Shown one piece after another: positions 1 to 9,381 of a DNA stretch of 64,000 bases; position 1 is the stretch's first letter, and each line of letters begins with the position of its first letter. The DNA is from Terebella lapidaria. Taxonomy: Eukaryota; Annelida; Polychaeta; Terebellida; Terebellidae. The notes under the pieces are model-generated. The model had not been told where the DNA came from and did no database searches. It saw only the letters and a program-made list of their open reading frames with translations. The position numbers were made by a program, and so were the translations under genes. The stretch spans positions 29,860,423 through 29,924,422 of the forward strand of contig OX424566.1 in NCBI GenBank assembly GCA_949152475.1, read 5' to 3'.

Positions 1-185
1 CTCTGCACCGCTTTCCGCTCTGCTTCCTTTCTCCGCCCTGTTTCCGGAACCAGCACTTACTCACTGCTTCGACTTCTTGCGGTCGCTCTCTGCCGGAACT
101 CAACGTTTTACCAGGGTCTCAGCTATCTCCTTCTCCTGCTCTACAGCTCACTCCGTCTTCTAATATTTCTGCGTCCTCTGCGGCT

Positions 186-3100
186 TTACTCCGAGTCCGT
201 ATCCGACTCAGAGACCGTCGGTTCCGTCTCCGGAACACTACTCTGCTTCGGCGGCTCCGTCTGCCTCCAGGAATCCGCCATTCTCCGCTTCATCCATCTC
301 GGATGCTTGACGCCATTATACGGTTTCAGCAAATCGAAGTGAACCACCTTCTGTCGAGTTTCACTCTCTGCAATCTCGTAGGTCACGTCGGTAAATCTGC
401 TCAGCACTAGCTTTGGACCGCTCCACTTCCTCTGCAACTTGGGAGCTTTGCCCTTCTTCCGTGTTTTGACCGCCATCCACACTCGGTCTCCTGGCTGGAA
501 CTGATTGTTGACCTTCCTCCGGTCGTACAGCTTCTTCTGCCGTTCCATTTCTCTGCCAGATTTCGCTCGAACCGCCTTGTATACCGCCTCTAGTCGCTCC
601 CGGAGCTGACTGCCATACTCTGTTACTTCTGCCGTTGATTCTCCCGGCGGTCTGCCAATCAGTAACTCTACCGGAGTGTTGACTTCTCTGCCCAGCATCA
701 GCAAGTTGGGACTCTGCCCGGTTGTCTCCTGCGGGGTACTCCGGTAAGCTGCCATTGCCAACGGAACTAGCTGATCCCAGTTGGTCTGCCGCTCGCTTAC
801 GTACAGGCTCAAGATCTGCTGCAGCGTCCGGTTGAATCGCTCGATGAAACCGTCCGACTGAGGTCGGAAAGCGGTTGTCCGTGTCTTGTGAATCCCCAGG
901 ATTCTGCAAACATTTCTCAGCAAGTCGGACTCGAAATTTCTGCCTTGGTCGGTGTGTATCTCCATCGGGATACCGTACCGCGCTGCAAACTGGTTGACGA
1001 ATATGTCCGCAACCGTCACCGCTTCCTGATTCGGCATCGGGTAAGCCTCTACCCACTTGGTGAAGTAATCGCCGATTACTAAGATGTACCGGTTCCCCCG
1101 GGTGGATTTAGGTAACGGACCCATCACGTCCATTGCCACCCTTTCCATGGGCGCTCCAACCCGGTATTTCTGCATCGGAGATCGTTTCAAGTTCTGCATA
1201 CTTCTTGACGCACATTCGTCACAGCTCAGCACCCACTGCTTTATGTCCCGCATCATAGCCGGCCAGAAATACCGCCTCCGAATGCTAGCCGCCATCCTTC
1301 TGCTTCCGAGGTGTCCTCCCGTCCGGCTCTGGTGGGCCAGACGGAAAATCTCCTGTCTCAGCTCCTTCGGGGTTATTAACTGCATTCGGCTGGTTCCTTC
1401 TGCCGTTTTCCATTTCCGGTAGACTACTCCGTCGACTTTCAGCAAGGTCTTCCGCATCCCGTACAGCACTTTCTCCTCGCTGCTCATGCTGGAAAAGTCT
1501 GCACTGCCAGCTGTACCGCTCCCGTCGATCAGCGACGTCACCAGTGAGTACCATGGTTCTGCTTGCTGCATTCTCCGCAAATCATCTGGTCGATATTTCT
1601 GCCCCAGCACAGTATCCTGGTCCGCATTCTCCGCCAGCCTAATCTGCTCTGCAACCGCATCCGCTTTTCCTGGAACTGCCTTCTCCGTCACCGCAACCGC
1701 AATCGGCTTCCGGAACACTGCTTTTTCCGTCACCGCAACCGCAACCGGCTTCCGGGACGCTGCTTTCTCCGTCACCGTCACCGCAACCGCAACCGGCTTC
1801 CGGGACGCTGCTTTCTCCGTCACCGCAACCGCAACCGGCTTCCGGGACGCTGCTTTCTCCGTCACCGCAACCGCAACCGGCTTCCGGGACGCTGCTTTCT
1901 CCGTCACCGCAACCGCAACCGGCTTCCGGGACGCTGCTTTCTCCGTCACCGCAACCGCAACCGGCTTCCGGGACGCTGCTTTCTCCGTCAGTTCTGCTTC
2001 TCCGCCCGATCCCCTTGACCGCTTCCGGCGTCCCCCCTTCCTTGGCTTGAGCTGAGGAGTTTCTTCACTTCGTGTCTGCCGGATTCTTTCTCCGTAGTTC
2101 CAGGCGTCTATCTTGGCTTGTTTCCAGTCGATTTTTCCGCATTGGCTGCATGGGGATCTGGACAAGGCATCCGCATTATTATGGATTCGCCCCGGACGAT
2201 GTTCAATGTCGAAATGAAACTCACTCAGGAGCTCAATCCACCGGGCTACCTGCCCCTGGGGCTCCTTGAAATTCATAAGCCAGGTAAGACTGCCATGATC
2301 CGTGCGAAGAAGGAAGTGTCGTCCCAGCAAGTACTGCTTATTCTTCTGTACCGCAAACACAACCGCCAGGAGCTCCTTCCGGGTGACACAGTATCTCCGT
2401 TCTTCTTTGGTTAGGCTGCGGCTCAAGTAGGTTATCACCCGCTCCTGGTTGCCCTGCTTCTGTGACAGTACTGCTCCCAGCCCGGTGTCACTGGCGTCCG
2501 TGTCCAGGATATATCGGCCTTGCTCCCTAGGGTACCCGAGTATCGGTGCCGATACTAGGCGGTTCTTCAGCTCTGCAAATGCCTGTTCTTGCTCCGTCTG
2601 CCACCGGAACGGCACCCCTTTTTCCGTCAAGTGATTCAGCGGCGCTGCAATCTCGGAGAACTTCGGCACGAACTTCCGGTAATAGGAGCAAAGTCCCAGA
2701 AAACTGCGCAGCTCCGTCAGGTTGGTGGGTGTCCGCCACTTCCGTACTGCCTCCGTTTTTGCCGGGTCGGTGCGGATACCGTCTCTGCCAACTATGTGAC
2801 CTAGGAAAGACACCTCCGGCTGGAAGAACTTGCATTTTGACGGTTTGACTTTTAGGTCTGCCTCTCTCAGCTTGCTGAACACCTCCTGAAGATCACGGAT
2901 GTGATCCTCCAGGGTCTTGCTGTAGACTATGATGTCGTCCAGATATATGAGGCAGGTCTTCCAGGACAAACCGCCTAGCACCTTCTCCATCAACCGCTCG
3001 AACGTACCCGGAGCATTGCACAAGCCGAAACTCATCACTTTGAACTGGTAAAGGCCGCCAGGAACACAGAAGGCCGACTTTTTCCGGGCGTCTTCATCCA

Positions 3101-4325
3101 TCCCGACCTGCCAGTAGCCACTGGTCAGGTCGAGAGTGGAGAACCATTTAGCGTCTGCACAGGCTGCTATGGTGTCGTCTATTCTCGGCAACGGATAAGC
3201 ATCTTTCTCCGTGACTGCATTTAACCGCCGGTAATCGACGCAGAACCGGGTGGTTCCATCCTTTTTCTTCACGAGGACAATCGGTGAAGCCCACGGACTG
3301 CTACTTTCTTCAATGACGTTCTTGTCTTTCATCTCCTGAATCAGACTGCTCACCAGCTCTCTCTTGTCTGGCGGAATTCGTCTGGTTGGCTGCTTAATCG
3401 GCCGGTGACTGCCCGTGTTTATCTGATGTTGTACCTCGTTGGTCTGCCCCAGTTCTCCGGCATCATTACTGAAGGTCGGCTTATTCCGAAATAGGAGGTC
3501 GGTTACTCTCTCGCGGAAATGACTCGGCACTGCATCCTGGGTCTGCTCTGCTAACTGCCGCAGCTTCTCGTACCCGCTCCAATTCCGCCCGGCCTCCGAC
3601 TCCGTGGAAATCTGCACCTTCCGGCTCCGCTCCGCCAACGGCACAACACTGCAACCGGCTGCTAAGGTGGTCATCGTCGCCAACTGCGCTCCTTTCTTGA
3701 TGATTACCGGCTCTGCCATCACGTTGATCACTCGAACCGGGACTGTTCCTTGCTTTATCCGGGATAAAGTTCTCCCGATCAGCCAAGGTCTTTTCTCCGT
3801 AGGCTCCTGCGGCATTTCTAGTACTCCTTCTGCTTCACGGACACTCTCTGCTTGTCCTATAATCAGCTGTTCCGTTTCCGGCGGAATTTGGTAATCTGCT
3901 ACAGCGTTGATCGGAAACGGCTCCCTGGTCTGCTCGAACATGGTGAGGAACACCTCCTGGCTGCCCATCTGCATGGTCATCCGGTCGAAGTTTATGCCGG
4001 ATACTCGGGAACGGATGAAATCCATCCCCAGTATTCCTTCGTCTTCGCAGTCTGCAATCTCGAACGTCACGGTCTCAGCTACTCCTGCGATGTTGAGTGG
4101 GAGTTCTTTCCGGCCATGTGTCCGTATGTTACTTCCGTCAACCATTGAAAGACGAATCGGCGACCGCTTCAGCTTCATTCCGGGTTTCCGGATCCGTTCC
4201 CAGGTTCGTAGGTTGAGCATTGTGACAGTGCTGCCGGTGTCGATTATCAGCGTTACTGGCTCTCCGCATACTCTGGCTGTCACACACATGCCCACCTCGC
4301 CCCTGGGACCGGGTCCGTGAACCAC
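186..4325 (-). CDS. pol: Pol polyprotein (protease, RT, RNase H, integrase)
   Basis: An intact polyprotein of about 1379 residues that would process, reverse transcribe and integrate the element. Visible motifs are aspartic protease DTGS (D29) with a later ILGMD; reverse transcriptase YLDD at 461-464; RNase H starting with D608 in DTDAS; an integrase HHCC zinc domain; and catalytic D1066, D1126 and E1162, giving exact D-x35-E spacing. The codon at 4323-4325 is GTG, and the frame stays open upstream past 4391 into the end of gag. This frame is -1 relative to gag, so Pol is probably made by -1 frameshifting rather than from its own start. I see no canonical heptamer slippery site at the gag stop. 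A 14-residue tandem repeat lies between RNase H and integrase. Confidence 0.95.
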   Translation of the reverse strand: MVHGPGPRGEVGMCVTARVCGEPVTLIIDTGSTVTMLNLRTWERIRKPGMKLKRSPIRLSMVDGSNIRTHGRKELPLNIAGVAETVTFEIADCEDEGILGMDFIRSRVSGINFDRMTMQMGSQEVFLTMFEQTREPFPINAVADYQIPPETEQLIIGQAESVREAEGVLEMPQEPTEKRPWLIGRTLSRIKQGTVPVRVINVMAEPVIIKKGAQLATMTTLAAGCSVVPLAERSRKVQISTESEAGRNWSGYEKLRQLAEQTQDAVPSHFRERVTDLLFRNKPTFSNDAGELGQTNEVQHQINTGSHRPIKQPTRRIPPDKRELVSSLIQEMKDKNVIEESSSPWASPIVLVKKKDGTTRFCVDYRRLNAVTEKDAYPLPRIDDTIAACADAKWFSTLDLTSGYWQVGMDEDARKKSAFCVPGGLYQFKVMSFGLCNAPGTFERLMEKVLGGLSWKTCLIYLDDIIVYSKTLEDHIRDLQEVFSKLREADLKVKPSKCKFFQPEVSFLGHIVGRDGIRTDPAKTEAVRKWRTPTNLTELRSFLGLCSYYRKFVPKFSEIAAPLNHLTEKGVPFRWQTEQEQAFAELKNRLVSAPILGYPREQGRYILDTDASDTGLGAVLSQKQGNQERVITYLSRSLTKEERRYCVTRKELLAVVFAVQKNKQYLLGRHFLLRTDHGSLTWLMNFKEPQGQVARWIELLSEFHFDIEHRPGRIHNNADALSRSPCSQCGKIDWKQAKIDAWNYGERIRQTRSEETPQLKPRKGGRRKRSRGSGGEAELTEKAASRKPVAVAVTEKAASRKPVAVAVTEKAASRKPVAVAVTEKAASRKPVAVAVTEKAASRKPVAVAVTVTEKAASRKPVAVAVTEKAVFRKPIAVAVTEKAVPGKADAVAEQIRLAENADQDTVLGQKYRPDDLRRMQQAEPWYSLVTSLIDGSGTAGSADFSSMSSEEKVLYGMRKTLLKVDGVVYRKWKTAEGTSRMQLITPKELRQEIFRLAHQSRTGGHLGSRRMAASIRRRYFWPAMMRDIKQWVLSCDECASRSMQNLKRSPMQKYRVGAPMERVAMDVMGPLPKSTRGNRYILVIGDYFTKWVEAYPMPNQEAVTVADIFVNQFAARYGIPMEIHTDQGRNFESDLLRNVCRILGIHKTRTTAFRPQSDGFIERFNRTLQQILSLYVSERQTNWDQLVPLAMAAYRSTPQETTGQSPNLLMLGREVNTPVELLIGRPPGESTAEVTEYGSQLRERLEAVYKAVRAKSGREMERQKKLYDRRKVNNQFQPGDRVWMAVKTRKKGKAPKLQRKWSGPKLVLSRFTDVTYEIAESETRQKVVHFDLLKPYNGVKHPRWMKRRMADSWRQTEPPKQSSVPETEPTVSESDTDSE
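1651..1990 (-). repeat. 42-bp in-frame minisatellite inside pol
   Basis: About eight tandem copies of a 42-bp unit, translated on the minus strand as TEKAASRKPVAVAV. Six are near identical (one followed by a two-residue TV insertion). The last two, on the integrase side, have decayed (TEKAVFRKPIAVAV, TEKAVPGKADAVAE). The unit is a multiple of three, so copy-number change keeps the frame. It sits in the linker between RNase H and integrase, where length variation may be tolerated. Confidence 0.95.
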
Positions 4326-4387
4326 CTGCCGGTTATGGGGGTGTCCTCTCTTCCGGGTCCCGGATTTCCCCTTTTCCGCGACCCGCT

Positions 4388-5674
4388 CTAGTTTTCCGGC
4401 TGCTGCTGCTGCTGTCGTGGCTGCTGCAATTGCTGCTGCTGCTGCTGCTGCGGCTGCTGCTGCTGCTGCTGTTGTCGCGGCGACTGCTGCTGTTGTGGTT
4501 GACGCCGCTGCTGCTGCTGCTTCGGCTGCCTACAGTCTCGGGCAAAATGCCCTTTCCGGCCACAGTTGAAACATTCTAAATCCGCTCGGGAACTGCGCTG
4601 CTGCTGCTGCCGGCTAACCGCTTCCTTGACCTGAGTCATCAGATCCGCCATCTGCTGCTGAGTCTGCTCGGCTTGCTTCCGCAATTCGTTCACCTGCTGG
4701 CTCCACTCCGGCTCCGTGTTCAGCTGCCTCGTCCGGTGTCGCTCCGCTGGTCTGCTGTTGTCCGTTTTCATGATACTCTCATACTCGGTAGCGAAAGCCA
4801 GGGCCTGCGACAGCGTTTCCGGGTGGCTTTTCAATACCGACAACCGCATATCTCGGTTAGTCAGGCTGTTGCAGAAATGCATCTTCATGAGCACTTCTGT
4901 TGTTGCCGGATCTGCTTTTGGGTAAGCTAGCCGCGTCTTGCTCCGTATGTCTCTGGCCAGCTCGGACAGCTCCTCCTCCGGCTGCAATTTCCGTGTCTGC
5001 AATTCTGCCTGGAAAACAAATGTTTTCTCCCCCGGACAAAACTGCTGTTTTAATGCCGCCACAACCGTATCAAAGCTGCGTCTCTGCTCCGCGGACAGAT
5101 CCAGTAGTATGCTGCGGGCGTTACCCCTCAAACTGACACATAAGTTCAGCGCCTTTTCCTCTGCTGTCCAACGGTAGTACCGAGCGTATTCAAGGAGGTG
5201 AGCCTCATATTCCGGCCACGGATCAGTTCCGTCGTATGTCATTAATCTGGCTACTCCTGCCCTTGGTGCTGGCTGTTGTACTGCTTCTGCCTGCTGCTGC
5301 TTTCCGGTTACTGCCAGGTGCTGCTGAAACACCTCCATTTGGGTCGCCAATAATCTGGTCAGGTTGTCGACTAAGTTCTCTCCGCCTTCCGGGTCCGCAT
5401 CCGGTTCCCGATCGCCAGCCTGGTCCGGAAAGTTAACTTCCGCCTCTGCTAACTGCTCTGCAGGCTGTTCTCCTTGAGGAACCCGGAGGGGCTCGTCTGC
5501 AACTGCTTTCTGCATTTCCGGCTGCAACAGCTTCCGCTCGGCAGGACGAACCGCTTCCTTTTCCGCAACCGGCATCTGCAACGGCTCAGCTCCTACTGCT
5601 CCTACAGGCTGCTCCGTGTCCGACACGGCTGCCTTCAGCTGCTGTTCCGCCAATTTGCCCCGTCTAGTAGTCAT
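4388..5674 (-). CDS. gag: Gag capsid/nucleocapsid polyprotein
   Basis: 428 residues from a true ATG at 5672-5674 to TAG at 4388-4390. The middle (roughly residues 140-270) resembles the retrotransposon gag/capsid domain, with a W-x-E-Y-E-A-H-L-L-E-Y segment. A single CCHC zinc knuckle, C-x2-C-x4-H-x4-C, occupies residues 368-381 and would bind the RNA. After it comes a long Gln-rich tail encoded by CAG repeats, unusual for a gag C-terminus. The N-terminal 120 residues are Glu/Gln-rich with no recognised motif. The TAG is followed by the pol frame shifted by -1. Confidence 0.92.
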   Translation of the reverse strand: MTTRRGKLAEQQLKAAVSDTEQPVGAVGAEPLQMPVAEKEAVRPAERKLLQPEMQKAVADEPLRVPQGEQPAEQLAEAEVNFPDQAGDREPDADPEGGENLVDNLTRLLATQMEVFQQHLAVTGKQQQAEAVQQPAPRAGVARLMTYDGTDPWPEYEAHLLEYARYYRWTAEEKALNLCVSLRGNARSILLDLSAEQRRSFDTVVAALKQQFCPGEKTFVFQAELQTRKLQPEEELSELARDIRSKTRLAYPKADPATTEVLMKMHFCNSLTNRDMRLSVLKSHPETLSQALAFATEYESIMKTDNSRPAERHRTRQLNTEPEWSQQVNELRKQAEQTQQQMADLMTQVKEAVSRQQQQRSSRADLECFNCGRKGHFARDCRQPKQQQQRRQPQQQQSPRQQQQQQQPQQQQQQQLQQPRQQQQQPEN

Positions 5675-5684
5675 ACTGCAGATG

Positions 5685-5702
5685 ATCCCACCGCTGCCAC
5701 CA
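5685..5702 (-). other. Primer-binding site, tRNA-Leu type
   Basis: The + strand reads ATCCCACCGCTGCCACCA, the 3' end of animal tRNA-Leu of the AAG/TAG type including its CCA tail. On the minus strand it begins TGG, six bases after the LTR end, as expected of a minus-strand primer site. The tRNA identity comes from remembered tRNA sequence and was not searched. Confidence 0.8.
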
Positions 5703-6462
5703 AAAAGTTGTAACGGGTTTGAACCCTTCTGTGACGTCTTGATGAACCGGTTTTCTAGGGAGGTGGGTGAGTTGTTGTTTAACCGGAGCTGAAACGGTAA
5801 AACTCCGGGAAACTGCTACTGTTGTACGGTTGAACTCCGGCTAGAAGTCTCTAAGGTTGGTAGCGTGGTCTGGAATGGACCTCTTAACCGTTGCCCGACT
5901 GCTAATCTGCAACTGCACCTGTAAAGTAAGGATCCGGAGGCGTTTCCGTCTCCGGGTACTGCAACTGCTCCGTCGGGAAACCGCTTTACTGCAACAGCTC
6001 CGTCGTTTTCCGTCTTACTGCAAACTGCGACTGCGCCTGGAATAAAGAATCCGGGAACGTTGCCGTTTCCGAATACTGCAACCGCTCTGCCAGGTTCCGC
6101 CGCACTGCAATCTGCTCCGGTTGGCTCCGCCTCACCGCAACCTGCGACTGTACCTGAAATGGAGTATCTCGGAAGTGTTCCCACTTCCGGTTACCGCAAC
6201 CGCTCCGTCAGGTACTGCCTCTGCAACTCCGTCGTCCGGTACCGCCTCTGCAACTGCTTCGTCGTTCCCGTCTCTGCAACTGCTCCGTCCGATACCGCCT
6301 CCGTAGTTGCTCCGTTGATTTCCACCTCCGTCTCCGTCTCCGACTCCTTCCTCGGTGATCTGGGTTCTTAGATCACCCTAAGACGTCGTTACAACTTGGT
6401 CTTAACCGACTGTAGTCTTATCTCCCTTTACTCCGTATAACTGTCTTTTCCGGGAAACTAAC

Positions 6463-6468
6463 TTTATT
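6463..6468 (-). terminator. Polyadenylation signal in LTR
   Basis: AATAAA on the minus strand, about 200 bp downstream of the TATA box, a normal arrangement for the R region. A second AATAAA lies at 6524-6529. Either could serve. Confidence 0.4.
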
Positions 6469-6670
6469 ATAACTTCCAGTTCCCTAACGAACACGGAAAA
6501 ACAACTCGGTTGAAGTTTTCATGTTTATTTTCCAAGTTCACAGTCGGAAGACTTAACTGCTATCATCTGGATGACTCTATCCGGAACAAGGGAGTACTCT
6601 GCTATGGGAGAAGGGGTCTGCACAGGTCGACGTCAGGACACCAACTCCGCCGTCCGCTGTGAAGCGGGGG

Positions 6671-6678
6671 CTTTTATA
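6671..6678 (-). promoter_or_regulatory. TATA box of the LTR
   Basis: The minus strand reads TATAAAAG, followed by GC-rich sequence where transcription would start about 25-30 bp further on (near 6645). Its place inside the LTR, upstream of PBS and gag, fits a promoter for the genomic RNA. Confidence 0.6.
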
Positions 6679-7096
6679 GACCTGAGACCCACGTCACGTG
6701 ACCAACCTATTGTGACGTCATAGTCCGCCAAAACACTGATATTTTCCGGATTTCTAAAAACACTCTAGAACCAATCAGTGGCTGACACGTCACCTTTTAA
6801 ACCGAAAATGAGGCTGATCACATGACCTTCCGGAAATAACGTCATTACGTTTTTGTACTCCATTGTTCCGGCTCCGTCTCCGGTTCCGTCTCCGTCTCCG
6901 GATCCGTCTCCGGCTTTACCAACATCATAAATTACTAAGTTCCGAGACGGAAAACCTTTAAAACATTAACAATACGGAACCGTATGAACCTTTAAACACA
7001 TATACACCCTAATAAACGGTTATTTAACCATAATATCACAAAATACTAACATAATTACCTAGGGGAAACCTTTGGGTACGCCCCAAAACCGTTACA

Positions 7097-8300
7097 ATAT
7101 CTTGGAAACGGTGCATCGTAGAGCGAAACGGACGTTATTTTCGGACTCGTCGCCCTCGACAAACATGTCTAAGGGGTATTAAGGGTGACCTTCGACCTTG
7201 ACCTTGAATTTTTCTGCCGAGTCGGCATTTTTCGTTTTCGTCGATATCTCGGAAACGGTGAGTCGTAGAGCGAAACGGACATTATTTTCAGACTCTTAGA
7301 CAAACATGTTCGGAAGGATGACCATCGACCTTGACCTTGAATTTTTCTGCCGAGTCGGCATTTTTCGTTTTCATCGATTTCTCGGAAACTGTGCATCGTA
7401 GAGCGAAACGGACGTTATTTTCAGACTCGTCGCCCTAGACAAACATGTCTAAGGGGTATTAACGATGACCTTCGACCTTGACCTTGAATTTTTCTGCTGA
7501 GTTGGCATTTTTCGTTTTCGTCGATATCTCGGAAACGGTGTGTCGTAGAGTGAAACGGACGTTATTTTCGGACTCGTGGCACTAGACAAACATGTCTAAG
7601 GGGTATTATGGATGAACGTTGACCTTGACCTAAAATTTTTTCGCCGAGTCAGCATTTTTCGTTTCCATCGATATCTCGGAAACAGTGCGTCGTAGAGCGA
7701 AACGGACGTTATTTTCAGACTCTTAGACAAACATGTTCGGAAGGATGACCATCGACCTTGACCTTGAATTTTTCTGCCGAGTCGGCATTTTTCGTTTTCA
7801 TCGATTTCTCGGAAACTGTGCATCGTAGAGCGAAACGGACGTTATTTTCAGACTCGTCGCCCTAGACAAACATGTCTAAGGGGTATTAACGATGACCTTC
7901 GACCTTGACCTTGAATTTTTCTGCTGAGTTGGCATTTTTCGTTTTCGTCGATATCTCGGAAACGGTGTGTCGTAGAGTGAAACGGACGTTATTTTCGGAC
8001 TCGTGGCACTAGACAAACATGTCTAAGGGGTATTATGGATGAACTTTGACCTTGACCTAAAATTTTTTTGCCGTGCGGCATTTTTCGTTTTCGTTGATAT
8101 CTCGGAAACGGTGAGTCGTAGAGCGAAATGGACATTATTTTTGGACTCGTGGCACTAGACAAACATGTCTAAGGGGGTATTATGGATGAACTTTGACCTT
8201 GACCTGAATTTTTTTCGCCAAGTCGGCATTTTTTCGTTTTCGTCGATATCTTGGAAACAGTGTGTCGTAGAGCATTGTAGAGCCCATGGTAAACATGTTA
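7097..8300. repeat. Satellite: ~145-bp monomers in a 427-bp higher-order unit
   Basis: Monomers of about 130-150 bp recur across the block, each with GACCTTGACCTTGAA, a GAGTCGGCATTTTTCG stretch and CTCGGAAAC followed by a GTCGTAGAG-like stretch. Three monomers form a higher-order repeat: CGGAAGGATG occurs at 7311 and again at 7738, exactly 427 bp later, with near-identical flanks. Two matching spurious minus-strand ORFs (7169-7396 and 7596-7823) are products of the repeat, not genes. Confidence 0.9.
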
Positions 8301-8399
8301 TAAATATTACAAATTAATCTTAACACCGAAATGCCTCCAAGGCATCTTTAGGCCTTAACGTCTAGTTTTTTTAAAAAAAAATTTCTTCTTCCGCCGTTT

Positions 8400-9000
8400 T
8401 GGTTTACGGACGATTACTTTAGATTGTCTTGATGGATCCTCATCAAATTTTCAGCACTAGTCAGAAATGATATATGGAAAAACCTATTCTTTTTGAGCCG
8501 GCTCCGAGGTCCATGAGGTCCGTGAGGATGAAATCAAGGTTTTTGGTTTCCGGTCGATAACTCGAAAAATATTCAGGCAATAGATGCAGAACTCTGCATG
8601 GAGGTTCTTATAGCACCAGGGAAGAACCCTATTGATTTTGGGATCAATCCGTCAAATGACCTTTGACCTAGAGGTCAAAATAATTTTTTGCTGATTCATC
8701 CTTGAGGCTTCCTGCATATCCCAGAAACGGTGCGTCGTAGAGCGAAACGGTCGTTAATTTCGGACTCGTCGCCCTAGACAAACATGTCTATGGTTTTTTT
8801 TTTTATTCAACTCCCGAGGTCCGTGAGGTCCGTGAGGATGAAATCAAGGCCGATTATGAGACTTGGTTTCCGGACGATAACTCAAAAAATATTCAGGCAA
8901 TAGTTGCAGAACTTTGCATGGAGGTTTATATACCACCACGATTTTGGGATTGATCCGTCAAACGACCTTTGACCTGGAGTTCCTGTATTTACCTCTGAAT
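8400..9000. repeat. Degenerate duplicated repeat next to the satellite
   Basis: Two diverged copies (about 8480-8700 and 8806-8980) share a GAGGTCCGTGAGG stretch, GATGAAATCAAGG, ATATTCAGGCAATAG and a GACCTTTGACCT motif. Between them a monomer of the upstream satellite reappears near 8720. The block seems to be a related, older tandem repeat. No coding potential. Confidence 0.7.
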
Positions 9001-9381
9001 CGCCTGTTCAAATGAGCAAAATTTCGCAAAGCACTGATTTTAGTCAAAACATTTGACGTGAGTACGTCTCATTGAGTTAATTTAGAATTTTTAATATGAA
9101 ATATAGTTTTCAAAAAATAATTCCCTGTTTCCAAGGCAGTTGCTTTAACTGATAACTGAATACTGCATTCGATTTGGTACATTGAAGTATGACTCACGGT
9201 TTGCGTCCGTGTATGGATGTGAACGTTGTGAACTGATCCTCCATTTATATGTAACTGATAAAGCATGTGCGATCCCCGATAGAAAATATTGGCCACCTGA
9301 TTAGTGATGAAACTGCTGATTTTTTTGAAAGAACTAATTATTTCTAATGTTGAGTTCGGAATGTGCATGGCTCTGTTGCAG
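9001..9381. other. Intron-like sequence upstream of SLC5 exon
   Basis: AT-rich, with no exon or repeat that I recognise. It ends in the splice acceptor TTGCAG used by the first visible transporter exon. It is probably the 3' part of an intron whose 5' part is occupied by the satellite and LTR element. Confidence 0.4.

Larger units (their letters stand above)
1..7096 (-). mobile_element. Ty3/Gypsy-type LTR retrotransposon, 3' LTR outside window
   Basis: Minus-strand element read right to left: LTR (5709-7096), primer-binding site (5685-5702), gag (4388-5674), pol (186-4325). Pol has the order protease, RT, RNase H, integrase, which defines Ty3/Gypsy (Metaviridae). No second LTR appears before base 1; positions 1-185 hold only sequence downstream of the pol stop, purine-rich on the minus strand. 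Both long ORFs are intact, so the copy looks young. Its + strand is strikingly rich in TCCG and CTGC words. Confidence 0.93.
5709..7096 (-). repeat. 5' LTR of the Ty3/Gypsy element
   Basis: The boundaries are set by an 8-bp inverted pair: TGTAACGG at 5709-5716 and CCGTTACA at 7089-7096. The right edge of the PBS lies 6 bp away. Inside is a TATA box at 6671-6678 on the minus strand, which leaves a U3 of about 420 bp, and minus-strand AATAAA signals near 6463-6468 and 6524-6529. The R/U5 part is full of degenerate CTGCAACTGCTCCGTC words. A shorter alternative end at GTTACA (6388-6393) would exclude the TATA box and is less likely. Confidence 0.72.

Noticed and set aside
1563..2055. + strand ORFs of 151 and 189 codons over pol
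   Set aside because: Antisense translations of the pol minisatellite.
5709..6393. Shorter 685-bp LTR ending at GTTACA
   Set aside because: It would leave the TATA box outside and gives a weaker inverted terminus than the end at 7096.
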